A stretch of 64,000 nucleotides of DNA from Opitutaceae bacterium (GTDB lineage: Bacteria > Verrucomicrobiota > Verrucomicrobiia > Opitutales > Opitutaceae). The translations under genes were made by a program, and so were the position numbers. The stretch covers positions 62,001 through 126,000 of the forward strand of contig JACFMR010000003.1 in the NCBI GenBank assembly GCA_019455245.1. The letters are read 5' to 3'. Positions 55,076 through 63,906 of the stretch are shown here, one piece after another; within the stretch, counting starts at the first letter, position 1; each line of letters opens with the position of its first letter. Below the pieces are notes generated by a model. It ran no database searches, was not told the DNA's origin, and saw only the letters and a program-made list of their open reading frames with translations.

Positions 55076-55173
55076 TGTCACCTATTAAGTGACAAATACA
55101 CCGTCGCATCGAACCTCATGCTTACCTATGAAAATATGAACGCGGAAACGTCTTTGTCACTTAATAGGTGACA
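55076..55173. repeat. 98-bp element with perfect 21-bp inverted arms
   Basis: The arm at 55076-55096 (TGTCACCTATTAAGTGACAAA) is the exact reverse complement of 55153-55173. Each arm is itself a dyad (TGTCAC-7 nt-GTGACA). The 56-bp centre is AT-richer than the surroundings. No frame of note inside. It stands in a 254-bp space between the methyltransferase and MipA-like genes. Confidence 0.85.
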
Positions 55174-55219
55174 TCGAGGCGTGGGGTTGGGGACGGGATG
55201 AAGGGGTTGGCCGGTCAGG

Positions 55220-56041
55220 TCAGAACGCGCGACTGAGGACCAGGCCGGTTATGAGCTGGTGGCGGCTGCCGCGTTCGCGCACGAGGGGCGAATCGGCGAC
55301 GTCGGCCATGAGCCGGTTGTAACCGGCCAACACCAGCAGCGCCCAGCGGTCGCGCAACGGTTTCACCACCGTCAGCCCCCAGCCGAGCGAAACCAAGCCG
55401 CCGTCAGGACGGTAAACCGGCAGGCCCGTGGCCGCGGACGCGCGCGGCGAGACCCCAAAATACGCGTCCGAGTAATCCGCATCCGCCCAACGCAGCCTTG
55501 GTCCCGTCGAAACAATCACCGGCGGTCCGGGTTGGCGGCCGGGCAGCACCGTCTTGTAATCGAGCGACAGATCGCCGGTCAGCGCCTCGTGTCCGTTGAT
55601 TCCTTGCAGCAATTCCGCGCGCGCCGACCACGGACCGGACTCGTGTCCGACGAAAAAACCGCCCTGAAAGGTGAAGTCCACGTCCTCGAAACCGCGCAGG
55701 CCCTGCGAACGCTTGCCCACCACACGAAACGGATTCTTGCCGCTGGCCTCACGGCCGAAATCGAACCGCAGCAACGGTCCCGCCACCCAGCCGGATTCGT
55801 TGACCGCATTGTAGCCGATGCCCCGCTCCACCGAGGCGAAGAAGGTGTTGCCATAACTGGCGCGGATCGAAGGCACGATCATCAACTGGTAATCATCTGA
55901 ACCGGGAAACGCCGGTGCCCACAGCATCGCCGCACCCGCCGCGTAACTCCAACCCTCGGCCGACGGCCGGCTTTGGGCGCTCAGCCGCGGTGCAAGCATC
56001 AGACCGATCACGATAAGGATGAGCAAAGGATTGGGACGCAT
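55220..56041 (-). CDS. MipA/OmpV-family outer-membrane protein
   Basis: A 273-residue predicted outer-membrane beta-barrel. The signal peptide (LLILIVIGLMLAPRLSAQS) is followed by WSYAAGAAMLWAPAFPGSDDYQLMIVP, the family's N-terminal strand pair. Alternating hydrophobics continue to the C-terminal SRAF, ending in Phe as in outer-membrane barrels. The family includes a scaffold for murein-degrading complexes (MipA), but many members have other roles. The ATG at 56041 begins the signal peptide; the frame upstream is not coding. Confidence 0.85.
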   Translation of the reverse strand: MRPNPLLILIVIGLMLAPRLSAQSRPSAEGWSYAAGAAMLWAPAFPGSDDYQLMIVPSIRASYGNTFFASVERGIGYNAVNESGWVAGPLLRFDFGREASGKNPFRVVGKRSQGLRGFEDVDFTFQGGFFVGHESGPWSARAELLQGINGHEALTGDLSLDYKTVLPGRQPGPPVIVSTGPRLRWADADYSDAYFGVSPRASAATGLPVYRPDGGLVSLGWGLTVVKPLRDRWALLVLAGYNRLMADVADSPLVRERGSRHQLITGLVLSRAF

Positions 56042-56149
56042 GCCCTCATTACGCGTCGGCACGCGGTTCGGATGCAAGTCGCACGGCGGTGCGTTTAGCA
56101 GGTTTTTTGCAGAACCCGGCTCGCGAATCTCGGTCCACTTCGGCAAGCT

Positions 56150-56617
56150 ATGCCCGAGCCCGACATGACAACGGATGTGATCAGTTTGTCCCCGGATCAA
56201 ACTCCGCCCCAACCCCGGCGCATGCTCTATGCCGAGGACATGTCCGCCCTCCGGATTCTGCTGCAGGAAACGCTGGGGCGCGACGGGCATGAGATTCATT
56301 GTTGCGAGCATGGCGAGGCGGCCTGGCAGATGCTTTCCGCCCAACCGGATCGCTTCGATCTGTTGATCACCGACCATCACATGCCGGTGCTCAACGGGCT
56401 GGGATTGGTGCGACGCCTGCGCACCAGCGGCATCTTTGCGGGCAAGATTGTGGTGTTCAGTTCGGAGCTCAGTGAAGAGGTGGACCAGGCCTATCGCGAC
56501 CTCGCGGTCGACTGCATCCTGAAGAAACCGGTTTTGCGGCAAACCCTGCGCCGGGTGCTCGCCTCGCTGTGGCGCGACCCGGCCCTGTCGCGCTCAACCG
56601 CCCCAACCGCCGAATAG
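56150..56617 (+). CDS. Single-domain response regulator (CheY-like)
   Basis: A 155-residue receiver protein with no output domain. MLYAEDMSALRILLQ holds the acidic pocket, LLITDHHMPVLNGL the phosphorylated Asp, VFSSEL the switch Ser and ILKKPV the Lys. About 24 residues precede the domain, without a known motif. No kinase is encoded nearby. The last 24 bases overlap the 3' end of the M28 peptidase gene on the other strand. Confidence 0.88.
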   Translation: MPEPDMTTDVISLSPDQTPPQPRRMLYAEDMSALRILLQETLGRDGHEIHCCEHGEAAWQMLSAQPDRFDLLITDHHMPVLNGLGLVRRLRTSGIFAGKIVVFSSELSEEVDQAYRDLAVDCILKKPVLRQTLRRVLASLWRDPALSRSTAPTAE

Positions 56618-57898
56618 GTCCTCCCAGCAGGCGTCCACCGCCGCCTGCTGGTCGGCCGGGATCGCCGTGGCAAACGGCAGCGTCGCCGCCGTGGCCCAGT
56701 CGTCGATGCAATCCGCCACCGCGTTGAGCAATGCCGCCATCCGCACCGGATCCACCCGCGTCAGGTCGTCGTCGGGCCGATGATGGAAAAACCGGCCGGC
56801 CGTGCAGTTTTGCCGCCCGAGATAAAGGCCCGGTATCCCCGCCGCGACGAACGGAAAGTGATCCGCATACGGCACGATCTCGCGCGTCCATTGCAGGTGC
56901 TGGCCATGACGGGAGAAATGGGGCGCCACCGCGGCGCGCAGCTCCGCCGGGCCGTTGGCGACCATCGTGTTCCAGCCGAGCCAGGAGCCGAAACTGTCGA
57001 GGTTGAACATCACGCGGCCGTTCCGTGCGAGTTCGGCCCGGTGTCGGCGCACGTAGGCCGTGCTGCCGACGGACAACTGCTCCTCGGCGCCGAACGAGAT
57101 CAGCCGGAGGGTGCGCCGACGCGGCCGCGGCGCGAGCACGCGGACCAACTCGATCAACCCCGCCGTGGCCGACCCGTTGTCGTCGGCCCCCACCGAACCC
57201 GCCTGCGTGTCGTGGTGACCGCCGAGGTAAATCACACCTGCCGCGGAGTCGCTGCCGGGCAGCTCGGCGATCACGTTGGCCGAGGTCGCGGGTCGCATGC
57301 CGCCGTGCACGCGAATCCGCGCCCGCGTGGCACCTCGCTGGCGCCATTGCCATGCGTCCTGATAAGCGATGTTCAAAGCCGGCACCGCGCCCACCGCCCG
57401 CGTGTAGGCCGGAAACATGCTGTCGGCCAGCGGCACGGTGCCGGGATAACGCACATCGACCATCAACAGCCCCGCGGGCCGGGCCTCGATCAGCCGGCGG
57501 TAGTGCTCGCGCGACTCGATGTGGCAGCCCAGGTGCAGCACCAGTTTGCCCTGCAGGCGCGCTTTCAGGTCAATGGCCTGATAATCCGTCGGCGCCTCGA
57601 AAAATTCCAACGGCGCTTCCAGCCATCGCCCCTCCGTCCCCGGCGTGTTGGCAAACAGCGAGCACGCCGCCTTGTGCCAGCCGCCGTCGATGCACACCTC
57701 CAGTTCCTCGCTTTGCACGGCCCGCGCCTGCACCGGAAACTCTTCCCGGCCCACCGCTGCGCCCGCCGCGGCCAACTCCCGCGCCACGTAGGCCGCCGCC
57801 GCCGCTTCGCCCGGCGTTCCCGCCAACCGCACCCCAATCTCCCCGGTCAGTACGCGCAAATGCGATTCCAGTCGCGGGGCTTCGACGATGAGCGGCAT
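56594..57898 (-). CDS. M28-family metallopeptidase
   Basis: A zinc aminopeptidase-like enzyme of 434 residues. A protease-associated-like domain comes first (about 90-190). The M28 core has IYLGGHHDTQAGSVGADDNGSA (His and bridging Asp, about 225-240), SFGAEEQLSVG (catalytic Glu pair), NLDSFGSWLG (Asp) and RFFHHRPDDD (His). No signal peptide is seen, so it is cytoplasmic or released by another way. The ATG at 57898 (MPLIVEAP) was chosen over the longer frame. It is divergent from the sialidase-like gene. Confidence 0.88.
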   Translation of the reverse strand: MPLIVEAPRLESHLRVLTGEIGVRLAGTPGEAAAAAYVARELAAAGAAVGREEFPVQARAVQSEELEVCIDGGWHKAACSLFANTPGTEGRWLEAPLEFFEAPTDYQAIDLKARLQGKLVLHLGCHIESREHYRRLIEARPAGLLMVDVRYPGTVPLADSMFPAYTRAVGAVPALNIAYQDAWQWRQRGATRARIRVHGGMRPATSANVIAELPGSDSAAGVIYLGGHHDTQAGSVGADDNGSATAGLIELVRVLAPRPRRRTLRLISFGAEEQLSVGSTAYVRRHRAELARNGRVMFNLDSFGSWLGWNTMVANGPAELRAAVAPHFSRHGQHLQWTREIVPYADHFPFVAAGIPGLYLGRQNCTAGRFFHHRPDDDLTRVDPVRMAALLNAVADCIDDWATAATLPFATAIPADQQAAVDACWEDLFGGWGG

Positions 57899-58006
57899 CC
57901 CGCCACTCTCAACCCGCCTGCGACCCCACGCCAACCGGAAAAATGCCATGCCGCCTCATTCCGGGTTTTACTCCCGCCACGGTCCGCCTTGGGCTGGGCC
58001 GGCCCC

Positions 58007-59080
58007 ATGCAATCCGCACTCGTGCTCACCCTGCCGGCCCGGCCCGGCAATCCCCGCAACTCCGAGGGTTCGTTCGTCACCCTCAGCGACGGACGCATCC
58101 TCTACGCCTGGTCGCGCTACACCGGCGAGAATTGGGGCGACCACTGCAGTGCGGACATCGCCGGGTGCTGCTCAAACGATGGCGGGCACACCTGGGGTCC
58201 GCACCAAATCCTCGTGCCCAATGAAGGTCGCTGCAACGTGATGAGCGTCACCTTGCTGCGCCTGCAGGACGGCCGCATCGCGTTGTTCTACCTGCAGAAA
58301 AACTCGGTACGGGATTGCCGGTTGCGCCTGCGCTTCTCCGCCGATGAAGCACAGACATGGAGCGACCCGGTGCTGTGCCAGCCGGGGCCGGGCTATTTCG
58401 TCACCAACAACGACCGCGTGGTGCAACTGCGCTGCGGCCGACTGCTGGTGGCCGCGGGTTATCACCGGGCCCTTTCGCCCGGGGCCGCGATCGATGGCGG
58501 GATCACGATGTTCAGCGAAGCCTGTTTCTTTTGGTCCGATGACGCCGGCGCCACGTGGCGCGAAGGCTCCCAACGCCTGCGCATTGCGGCGGAGATCGAA
58601 TCCGGTCTGCAGGAACCCGGTGTGATCGAACGCAACGACGGCAGCCTCTACGGCTGGGCCCGCACCACCGACGGCTGGCAATGGGAATTCGAATCGCGGG
58701 ATCGCGGCGAAACCTGGAGCCCGCCACGACGTTCGTGTTTCGCCGCGCCCTGCAGCCCCCTTTCTCTCAAAACGATCGCCCCCGGCCCGCGTTGGCTTGC
58801 GGTTTGGAACGACCCGGCGGTGCCCGTCACTCCGGAGACTGCCTTCGCCAAAAATTCCAGCTGGGGGCGCACGCCGCTGGCGCTCGCCACCAGCCGCGAC
58901 GAAGGCCGGACGTGGTCAAAACCGGTGCTGCTGGAAGACGACCCGGAACGGGGGTTTTGCTACATTGCGATCCACCCGGCCGGGGACGCCGTGCTGCTGG
59001 CCTATTGCTGCGGCGGGCGGGGGTCGGCCGTATTGCAGGATTCCTGCATCCGGCGCTTGCGCATCGCCGACCTGCCTTGA
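58007..59080 (+). CDS. Sialidase-like BNR/Asp-box beta-propeller protein
   Basis: A 357-residue six-bladed propeller of the sialidase superfamily. Five Asp boxes are visible: SNDGGHTWG, SADEAQTWS, SDDAGATWR, SRDRGETWS and SRDEGRTWS. Arg and Glu residues of the sialidase type may be present (RNSEGSFVTL, ESGLQEPGVIE), but the catalytic set cannot be confirmed by eye. No signal peptide is seen. It may be an exo-glycosidase acting on imported sugars; true sialidase activity is unproven. Confidence 0.78.
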   Translation: MQSALVLTLPARPGNPRNSEGSFVTLSDGRILYAWSRYTGENWGDHCSADIAGCCSNDGGHTWGPHQILVPNEGRCNVMSVTLLRLQDGRIALFYLQKNSVRDCRLRLRFSADEAQTWSDPVLCQPGPGYFVTNNDRVVQLRCGRLLVAAGYHRALSPGAAIDGGITMFSEACFFWSDDAGATWREGSQRLRIAAEIESGLQEPGVIERNDGSLYGWARTTDGWQWEFESRDRGETWSPPRRSCFAAPCSPLSLKTIAPGPRWLAVWNDPAVPVTPETAFAKNSSWGRTPLALATSRDEGRTWSKPVLLEDDPERGFCYIAIHPAGDAVLLAYCCGGRGSAVLQDSCIRRLRIADLP

Positions 59081-59197
59081 GCCATTCCGCAGGTTGATGG
59101 CTGCCATTATCTTAAGATTTTTATGCCAATTGGGTGACGACCAGCCTTGTGCCGGGCCGGTATTCGTCTCCATCGTCAATCGCACGACCACGCATTC

Positions 59198-60856
59198 ATG
59201 ATCGGCACCATCCTTTCGATACTCGGCAGCCTCGGGCTCTTCCTCTTCGGCATGAAGGTGATGAGCGAGTCCCTGCAGAAACTCTCGGGCGAAAAACTGC
59301 GCGGCATGATGCGCACGATGACGGGCAACCGCTTCCTTGGGCTCGGTTCCGGTTTCGGCATCACCTGCCTCGTGCAGTCCTCGTCGGCCTCGACGGTCAT
59401 GATCGTGAGCTTCGTCAACGCCAGCCTGCTCACCGTCACCGAGGCGATCGGCATGATCATGGGCGCCAACCTCGGCACGACCACGACGTTCTGGATCGTT
59501 TCGTTTGTCGGCTTCAAATTCAGCATCACGTCCATCGCCTTGCCCATGCTGGGCGTCGCTTTGCCGCTGATTTTCTCCCGCCGACCCAAGCTGCGCGACA
59601 CCGGCGAGCTCATCATGGGCTTCGGCATCCTGTTTCTCGGGCTGATGTTCCTCAAGGACTCGGTGCCGGACATCAACCAGCATCCGGACATCCTCAAGTT
59701 CGTCTCCGACTACACCGGTCGCGGGCTGGTCTCGGTGCTGTTCTTCTTCGCTTTCGGCACCATCCTGACCGTCGCGGTGCAGTCGTCGTCCGTCGCCGGC
59801 GCCATCACGCTGACGATGGCCTACAAGGGCTGGATCGACTACCCCAGCGCCTGCGCGATCATCCTCGGCGAAAACGTCGGCACCACCATCACCGCCAACC
59901 TCGCGGCCCTCGGCGGCAACACCAACGCCAAACGCGCCGCCCTCGCCCACTTCGTTTTCAACATCATCGGCGTCATCTGGGCCATCGCGCTCTTCATGCC
60001 CTTCGCCAATTTCATCAATTTCCTGATGCCGGGCGATGCCACCAAGGCGGCCAACATCCCGCTGCACATGGCGGCGTTTCACTCGATGTTCAACCTGGTC
60101 AACATCTGCCTGCTGATCGGGTTTGTGCCGCAGCTCGGCCGCTTGGTCGAACGCCTGCTGCCCGACCGCAAGGGCAAGACCCCCGACCACGTCATCCACG
60201 ACGGCGCCTACCTGCCGCAGACCGGCGAACTCAACATCGCCGAGGCCGAGCGCGACGTACACCGCCTCGGCGATCTCACCCGCGAACTCATGACCGGCTT
60301 CGTGGAGCTGTTCCTCAATCCCCACAAGGACCTGAGCGACCGGGTGCGTGAGTTGAAGCTCAAGGAGGAGGAAAGCGACCGCCTCGCCTTCCAGGCCACC
60401 AGCTACCTGTTGAAATGTTCCGCCAGCCGCCTGAGCGACAGCACCATGCTCAAGGTCACCGCGCTGCTCCGCGTGGTCGCCGAGCTGGAGGACATCTGTG
60501 ACTGCGGCTACCGGCTCGTGATGCTGGCCGAGCGCAAATACCGCAAACGCCGCGCCCTGCCCCCCGAGACGATCAAGCAGGTCGAGCACTTCTCGCAAAT
60601 CGTGCTCCAGTTCATGGATTTCTATGCCGCGCGGATCGAGCGGGGTGTCGCCACGCAGGACATGGAAACGGCCTACCAGCTGGAAAACACCATCGACCGC
60701 TTCCGCAAGGAGCTGCGCCGCGAATCCCTCCTGCGCATGTCCGCCAGCGGCGAGACCGTGAAGGCCGAGATGATCTACATCGACATGCTCAACAACATGG
60801 AGAGCATCGGCAACCACTCGCTCAACGTCCTGCAGGCGTTGCGCCACCGGGATTGA
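59198..60856 (+). CDS. Na/Pi cotransporter family protein with PhoU-like C-terminus
   Basis: Inner-membrane transporter of 552 residues. Two QSSS motifs, LVQSSSAST (Gln60) and AVQSSSVAG (Gln195), mark the inverted repeat of the NptA/SLC34 family, for sodium-driven phosphate (often export in bacteria). The last 200 residues (AERDVHRLGDLTRELM on) form a PhoU-like helical domain. The 117-bp upstream space has an AT-rich patch with the palindrome ATCTTAAGAT (59109-59118), which may be regulatory. No pho genes are next to it. Confidence 0.92.
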   Translation: MIGTILSILGSLGLFLFGMKVMSESLQKLSGEKLRGMMRTMTGNRFLGLGSGFGITCLVQSSSASTVMIVSFVNASLLTVTEAIGMIMGANLGTTTTFWIVSFVGFKFSITSIALPMLGVALPLIFSRRPKLRDTGELIMGFGILFLGLMFLKDSVPDINQHPDILKFVSDYTGRGLVSVLFFFAFGTILTVAVQSSSVAGAITLTMAYKGWIDYPSACAIILGENVGTTITANLAALGGNTNAKRAALAHFVFNIIGVIWAIALFMPFANFINFLMPGDATKAANIPLHMAAFHSMFNLVNICLLIGFVPQLGRLVERLLPDRKGKTPDHVIHDGAYLPQTGELNIAEAERDVHRLGDLTRELMTGFVELFLNPHKDLSDRVRELKLKEEESDRLAFQATSYLLKCSASRLSDSTMLKVTALLRVVAELEDICDCGYRLVMLAERKYRKRRALPPETIKQVEHFSQIVLQFMDFYAARIERGVATQDMETAYQLENTIDRFRKELRRESLLRMSASGETVKAEMIYIDMLNNMESIGNHSLNVLQALRHRD

Positions 60857-60889
60857 TTTTCCGCGGCGTGAAGCCACCCGCCGGCGGCC

Positions 60890-60933
60890 CGGCGGTCCGC
60901 CCCTGCCGGCGCTGCCGCGCCACAGTCCGATCG
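60890..60933 (+). repeat. Intergenic repeat family B, copy 2
   Basis: Begins CGGCGGTCCGCCCCTGCC and matches 8433-8476 at about 38 of 44 bases. It lies between the Na/Pi transporter and DUF502 genes. Confidence 0.6.
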
Positions 60934-60998
60934 CATCGGACGTCTGGCATGATGCGGTTGCCTGTTCCCCGCCGCCGCGCCAACCTTGCCTTCTCCCC

Positions 60999-61634
60999 AT
61001 GAACCCGCCCGACCCCACCCCACCCGATGCCGGATTTTTCGGCAGCTTCGGCCTGCGACTCGGCCGTTATTTCGTGCATGGTGTCCTGATCCTGGCACCG
61101 ATCGTGGTGACGCTCAGCCTGCTGCACTGGGTCGTGTTCAGCATCGACGGCTGGCTGCGCCCCTATGTCGGACTGCCCGGCGTCGGCTTCCTGCTGGTGA
61201 TGTTCGGCGTGCTGGTGATCGGCTGGATCGGTTCGTTTTTCCTCATCGACCGGCTCTTCGCGCTGTTTGACCGGTGGTTCGAACGCGTGCCCGGCCTGAG
61301 TTTCATCTACTCCTCCGTGCGCGATTTCTTCCAGGCTTTCGTCGGCAAGAAACGCCGCTTCACCAAGGCCGTGCTGGTCAACGTGCTCGCCGACGAGGTC
61401 TGGCTGGTGGGGTTCCTCACCGACGAGGACGTCACCAACTTCAACCTCGGCGCGGAATACGTCTCCGCCTACGTGCCCCAGGCCTACAACGTCGCCGGCC
61501 AGCTCTACCTCATCAAACGCGAGCGCATCCGCCCGATCGACCACCTGCCGTCCGCCGATGTCATGAAATACGCCGTGACCGGCGGCGCCGTCGATATCCT
61601 CACCCCGCCACCCGCGTCGAACGGCAAAAAGTAA
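60999..61634 (+). CDS. DUF502-family membrane protein
   Basis: A 211-residue inner-membrane protein. Two helices (YFVHGVLILAPIVVTLSLLHWVV and a second at VGFLLVMFGVLVIGWIGSFFL) are followed by a soluble domain with VPGLSFIYSSVRDFFQAF and VWLVGFLTDED, the DUF502 signatures. Function is not known. The gene ends at a perfect hairpin shared with the convergent small gene. Confidence 0.88.
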   Translation: MNPPDPTPPDAGFFGSFGLRLGRYFVHGVLILAPIVVTLSLLHWVVFSIDGWLRPYVGLPGVGFLLVMFGVLVIGWIGSFFLIDRLFALFDRWFERVPGLSFIYSSVRDFFQAFVGKKRRFTKAVLVNVLADEVWLVGFLTDEDVTNFNLGAEYVSAYVPQAYNVAGQLYLIKRERIRPIDHLPSADVMKYAVTGGAVDILTPPPASNGKK

Positions 61635-61635
61635 A

Positions 61636-61659
61636 CCGCCACCGGCGGACCGGTGGCGG
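61636..61659. terminator. Hairpin between convergent genes
   Basis: A perfect 10-bp stem CCGCCACCGG / CCGGTGGCGG with a 4-nt loop, just after the DUF502 stop. No T run on the plus strand, so factor-independent termination is uncertain. Confidence 0.5.
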
Positions 61660-61693
61660 CTGTGGTTGTAACAAACGGAACGCTGCCGGTGCG

Positions 61694-62038
61694 TCAGCCT
61701 TCCGCGGAAATCACCTCGACAGACACCGCTTCCAACGACCCGGATTCACCCTGCGTGGTCGTGACTTTCACTTGGGCGCCGGGATTGATGTCCGTGATGG
61801 AGATGGCCTTGCCCTCCGCCACCACGGTCGTCGCATCGGTGATCGCGATCGTGCGACCTTCCACCATCAGGACGTGGTCGCTGACCGCCGTCACCTTGCC
61901 CTCAACCAAGCTGGCGGAATCGCCACCGGCCGAGAACAGGATTGGGGACTCCGCGTCGCTTTGGGCCAAGGCCGGCAGGCCGGTCAGCAAACCGATGAGA
62001 AGTCCGAGAACAGTTGTTTTTGGGATCATGTTTTTCAT
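61694..62038 (-). CDS. Small secreted protein, unknown function
   Basis: A 114-residue protein with a signal peptide (TTVLGLLIGLLTGLPALAQS). The mature part has short beta repeats: GKVTAVSDHVLMVEGRTIAIT, VVAEGKAISITDI and GAQVKVTTT. This resembles small OB-like DUF5666-type domains, but I cannot assign it firmly. The ATG at 62038 or the one three codons later (62029) may start it. It is likely periplasmic. Confidence 0.65.
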   Translation of the reverse strand: MKNMIPKTTVLGLLIGLLTGLPALAQSDAESPILFSAGGDSASLVEGKVTAVSDHVLMVEGRTIAITDATTVVAEGKAISITDINPGAQVKVTTTQGESGSLEAVSVEVISAEG

Positions 62039-62179
62039 GGCAGGCCAGGTATTGCAGCGCCCGTGCCAAGTCCGCCGGATATCCTTTTATCATTATCCAT
62101 CAGCCATTTGCGATTCTCCCAATTCATAACCCCACCTGCAAATCGCATGAATCGACCGTCCATGACCGTGCGAAGTGCA

Positions 62180-62207
62180 CCAATTGTGCAAGCGCTCGCA
62201 CAATTGG
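62180..62207. promoter_or_regulatory. 28-bp near-perfect palindrome upstream of the DASS gene
   Basis: CCAATTGTGC (62180-62189) and GCACAATTGG (62198-62207) are exact inverts around AAGCGCTC. Only one base pair of 14 is off. The centre (CAAGCGCTCG) fits LacI-family operators. It ends 75 bp before the transporter ATG. Confidence 0.6.
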
Positions 62208-62282
62208 CACCGCCGGTTCCGGCCGGGAGCTCGGAGGTTCGGCTTTTCTTTGGCCGCCGGCCGGTTCACGGTTCCTCCACCC

Positions 62283-63815
62283 ATGGCCCCACCCCGGCAA
62301 GACCCCGCCCCTCCGGATGCTGATTTACCCGCCGGTTTGGCGGGCACCCATCGACTCGGTCTGCGACAGCGCATCGGCTGGATCCTCGGCCCCCTGCTGC
62401 TCGCGCTCACGCTGTTGTTGCCCGCGCCGGAAGGATTGTCCGCCACCGGCTGGCACACCGCCGGTGTCGCCGCGTTGATGGCGGTGTTCTGGATTTGCGA
62501 ATCGGTGCCCATCCCCGTCACCGCACTGCTGCCGATGGTGCTCTTTCCCCTGTTGCGCTTGGCCGACATCAAGGCCGCCGCCGCACCCTACGCCAATCCG
62601 CTCATCTTCCTGTTTTTTGGCGGCTTCATCATCGCCCTCGCGATGCAGAAGACCAACCTGCACCGCCGCGTCGCCATCAACCTGATCGCGGTCATGGGCA
62701 CGCAACCCGCGCGCATCCTCGCGGGCTTCCTGCTCGCCTCCGCCCTCATCAGCATGTGGGTCAGCAACACCGCCACGGCCCTGATGATGCTGCCCATTGC
62801 GACCTCCGTGGTACTGCTGATCCCGGAAGAAGGCGCGGCCCGCACCGGCATGAAAAGCTTCGGCACCGCCCTGCTGCTCGCCGTGGCCTATGGTGCGACC
62901 ACCGGCGGCATGGCCACATTGATCGGCACCCCGCCCAACGCCCTGCTCGCCGGCTACGTCAACACCGTCCTGCACATCGAAATCGGCTTCGGCCAATGGA
63001 TGCTGCTCGGCGTACCCGTGACCCTCGTCACGCTGCCCGTGGTTTACTGGGTGCTCACGCGCGTGGTTTTTCGCCTGCCCAAGGGCGAGTTGCCGGGCAT
63101 GCGCGAATTGATCCGCCGCGAACGCACCCATCTCGGCCGCTTCAGCCGCGGCGAGGTGATGGTGACCGCCGTGTTCCTGCTGACCGCCGCCGGCTGGGTC
63201 ACCCAACCGTTGCTGGCCAAGGCCCTGCCGATGCTTTCCGACACCACCATCGCCATGACCGGCGCGGTGGTCTTGTTCTGCCTGCCGCTCAATCCCGCGC
63301 GCGGCGAATTCGTGCTGACCTGGCAGGACACCAAACACCTGCCGTGGGACGTGCTGCTGCTGTTTGGCGGCGGCCTCAGCCTCGCCGCCAACATCCAGCA
63401 GCACGGCCTCGCGCACTATCTCGGCGCGTTGAGCGAGGGCCTGTCGGGCTTGCCCGTGATCCTTACGATCGCGATCATCTGCTTTGGCATTTTGATGCTC
63501 ACGGAATTGACCAGCAACACCGCCACCGCCGCCACGTTCCTGCCCATCGTCGGCGCGATCGCCGCCAGCCTCGGACAAAACCCGTTGCTCTTCCTCATCC
63601 CCACCGCGCTGGCGGCCAATTGCTCCTACATGATGCCCGTGGGCACACCGCCCAACGCCATCGTGTTCGGCAGCGGCCTGATCACGCTGCCACAGATGGC
63701 GCGCGCCGGCGTGCTGCTCAATCTGCTGCTCGTGCCGATCATCGTTGGGCTGGTCTGGTGGCTCGCGCCGCTGATCTTCGACCTGGGCCCCGCCGCGGCT
63801 CAATCTGCGCCGTAA
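62283..63815 (+). CDS. DASS-family (SLC13) sodium:dicarboxylate/anion symporter
   Basis: Inner-membrane transporter of 510 residues, with about 11-12 helices. Both SNT motifs (WVSNTATALMML and LTSNTATAATFLP) and both TPPN-type loops (IGTPPNALL, VGTPPNAIV) are intact; these bind sodium and the carboxylate. Likely substrates are succinate, malate or related acids, but sulfate cannot be ruled out. The ATG at 62283 (MAPPRQDP) is preferred over an upstream start at 62175, which would read through the palindrome. Confidence 0.9.
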   Translation: MAPPRQDPAPPDADLPAGLAGTHRLGLRQRIGWILGPLLLALTLLLPAPEGLSATGWHTAGVAALMAVFWICESVPIPVTALLPMVLFPLLRLADIKAAAAPYANPLIFLFFGGFIIALAMQKTNLHRRVAINLIAVMGTQPARILAGFLLASALISMWVSNTATALMMLPIATSVVLLIPEEGAARTGMKSFGTALLLAVAYGATTGGMATLIGTPPNALLAGYVNTVLHIEIGFGQWMLLGVPVTLVTLPVVYWVLTRVVFRLPKGELPGMRELIRRERTHLGRFSRGEVMVTAVFLLTAAGWVTQPLLAKALPMLSDTTIAMTGAVVLFCLPLNPARGEFVLTWQDTKHLPWDVLLLFGGGLSLAANIQQHGLAHYLGALSEGLSGLPVILTIAIICFGILMLTELTSNTATAATFLPIVGAIAASLGQNPLLFLIPTALAANCSYMMPVGTPPNAIVFGSGLITLPQMARAGVLLNLLLVPIIVGLVWWLAPLIFDLGPAAAQSAP

Positions 63816-63906
63816 AAACACCCGCCTGCCCTTTCCCCGCTTGCCCCGTTGGCCAACGCCCGGCATAGCACTGGGCCTTTGCCGCCGCCATCCCCAACCC
63901 TGCTTC

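Noticed and set aside
62180..62207. Rho-independent terminator
   Set aside because: It has no T run and stands upstream of a plus-strand gene and upstream, not downstream, of the minus-strand gene; an operator fits better.
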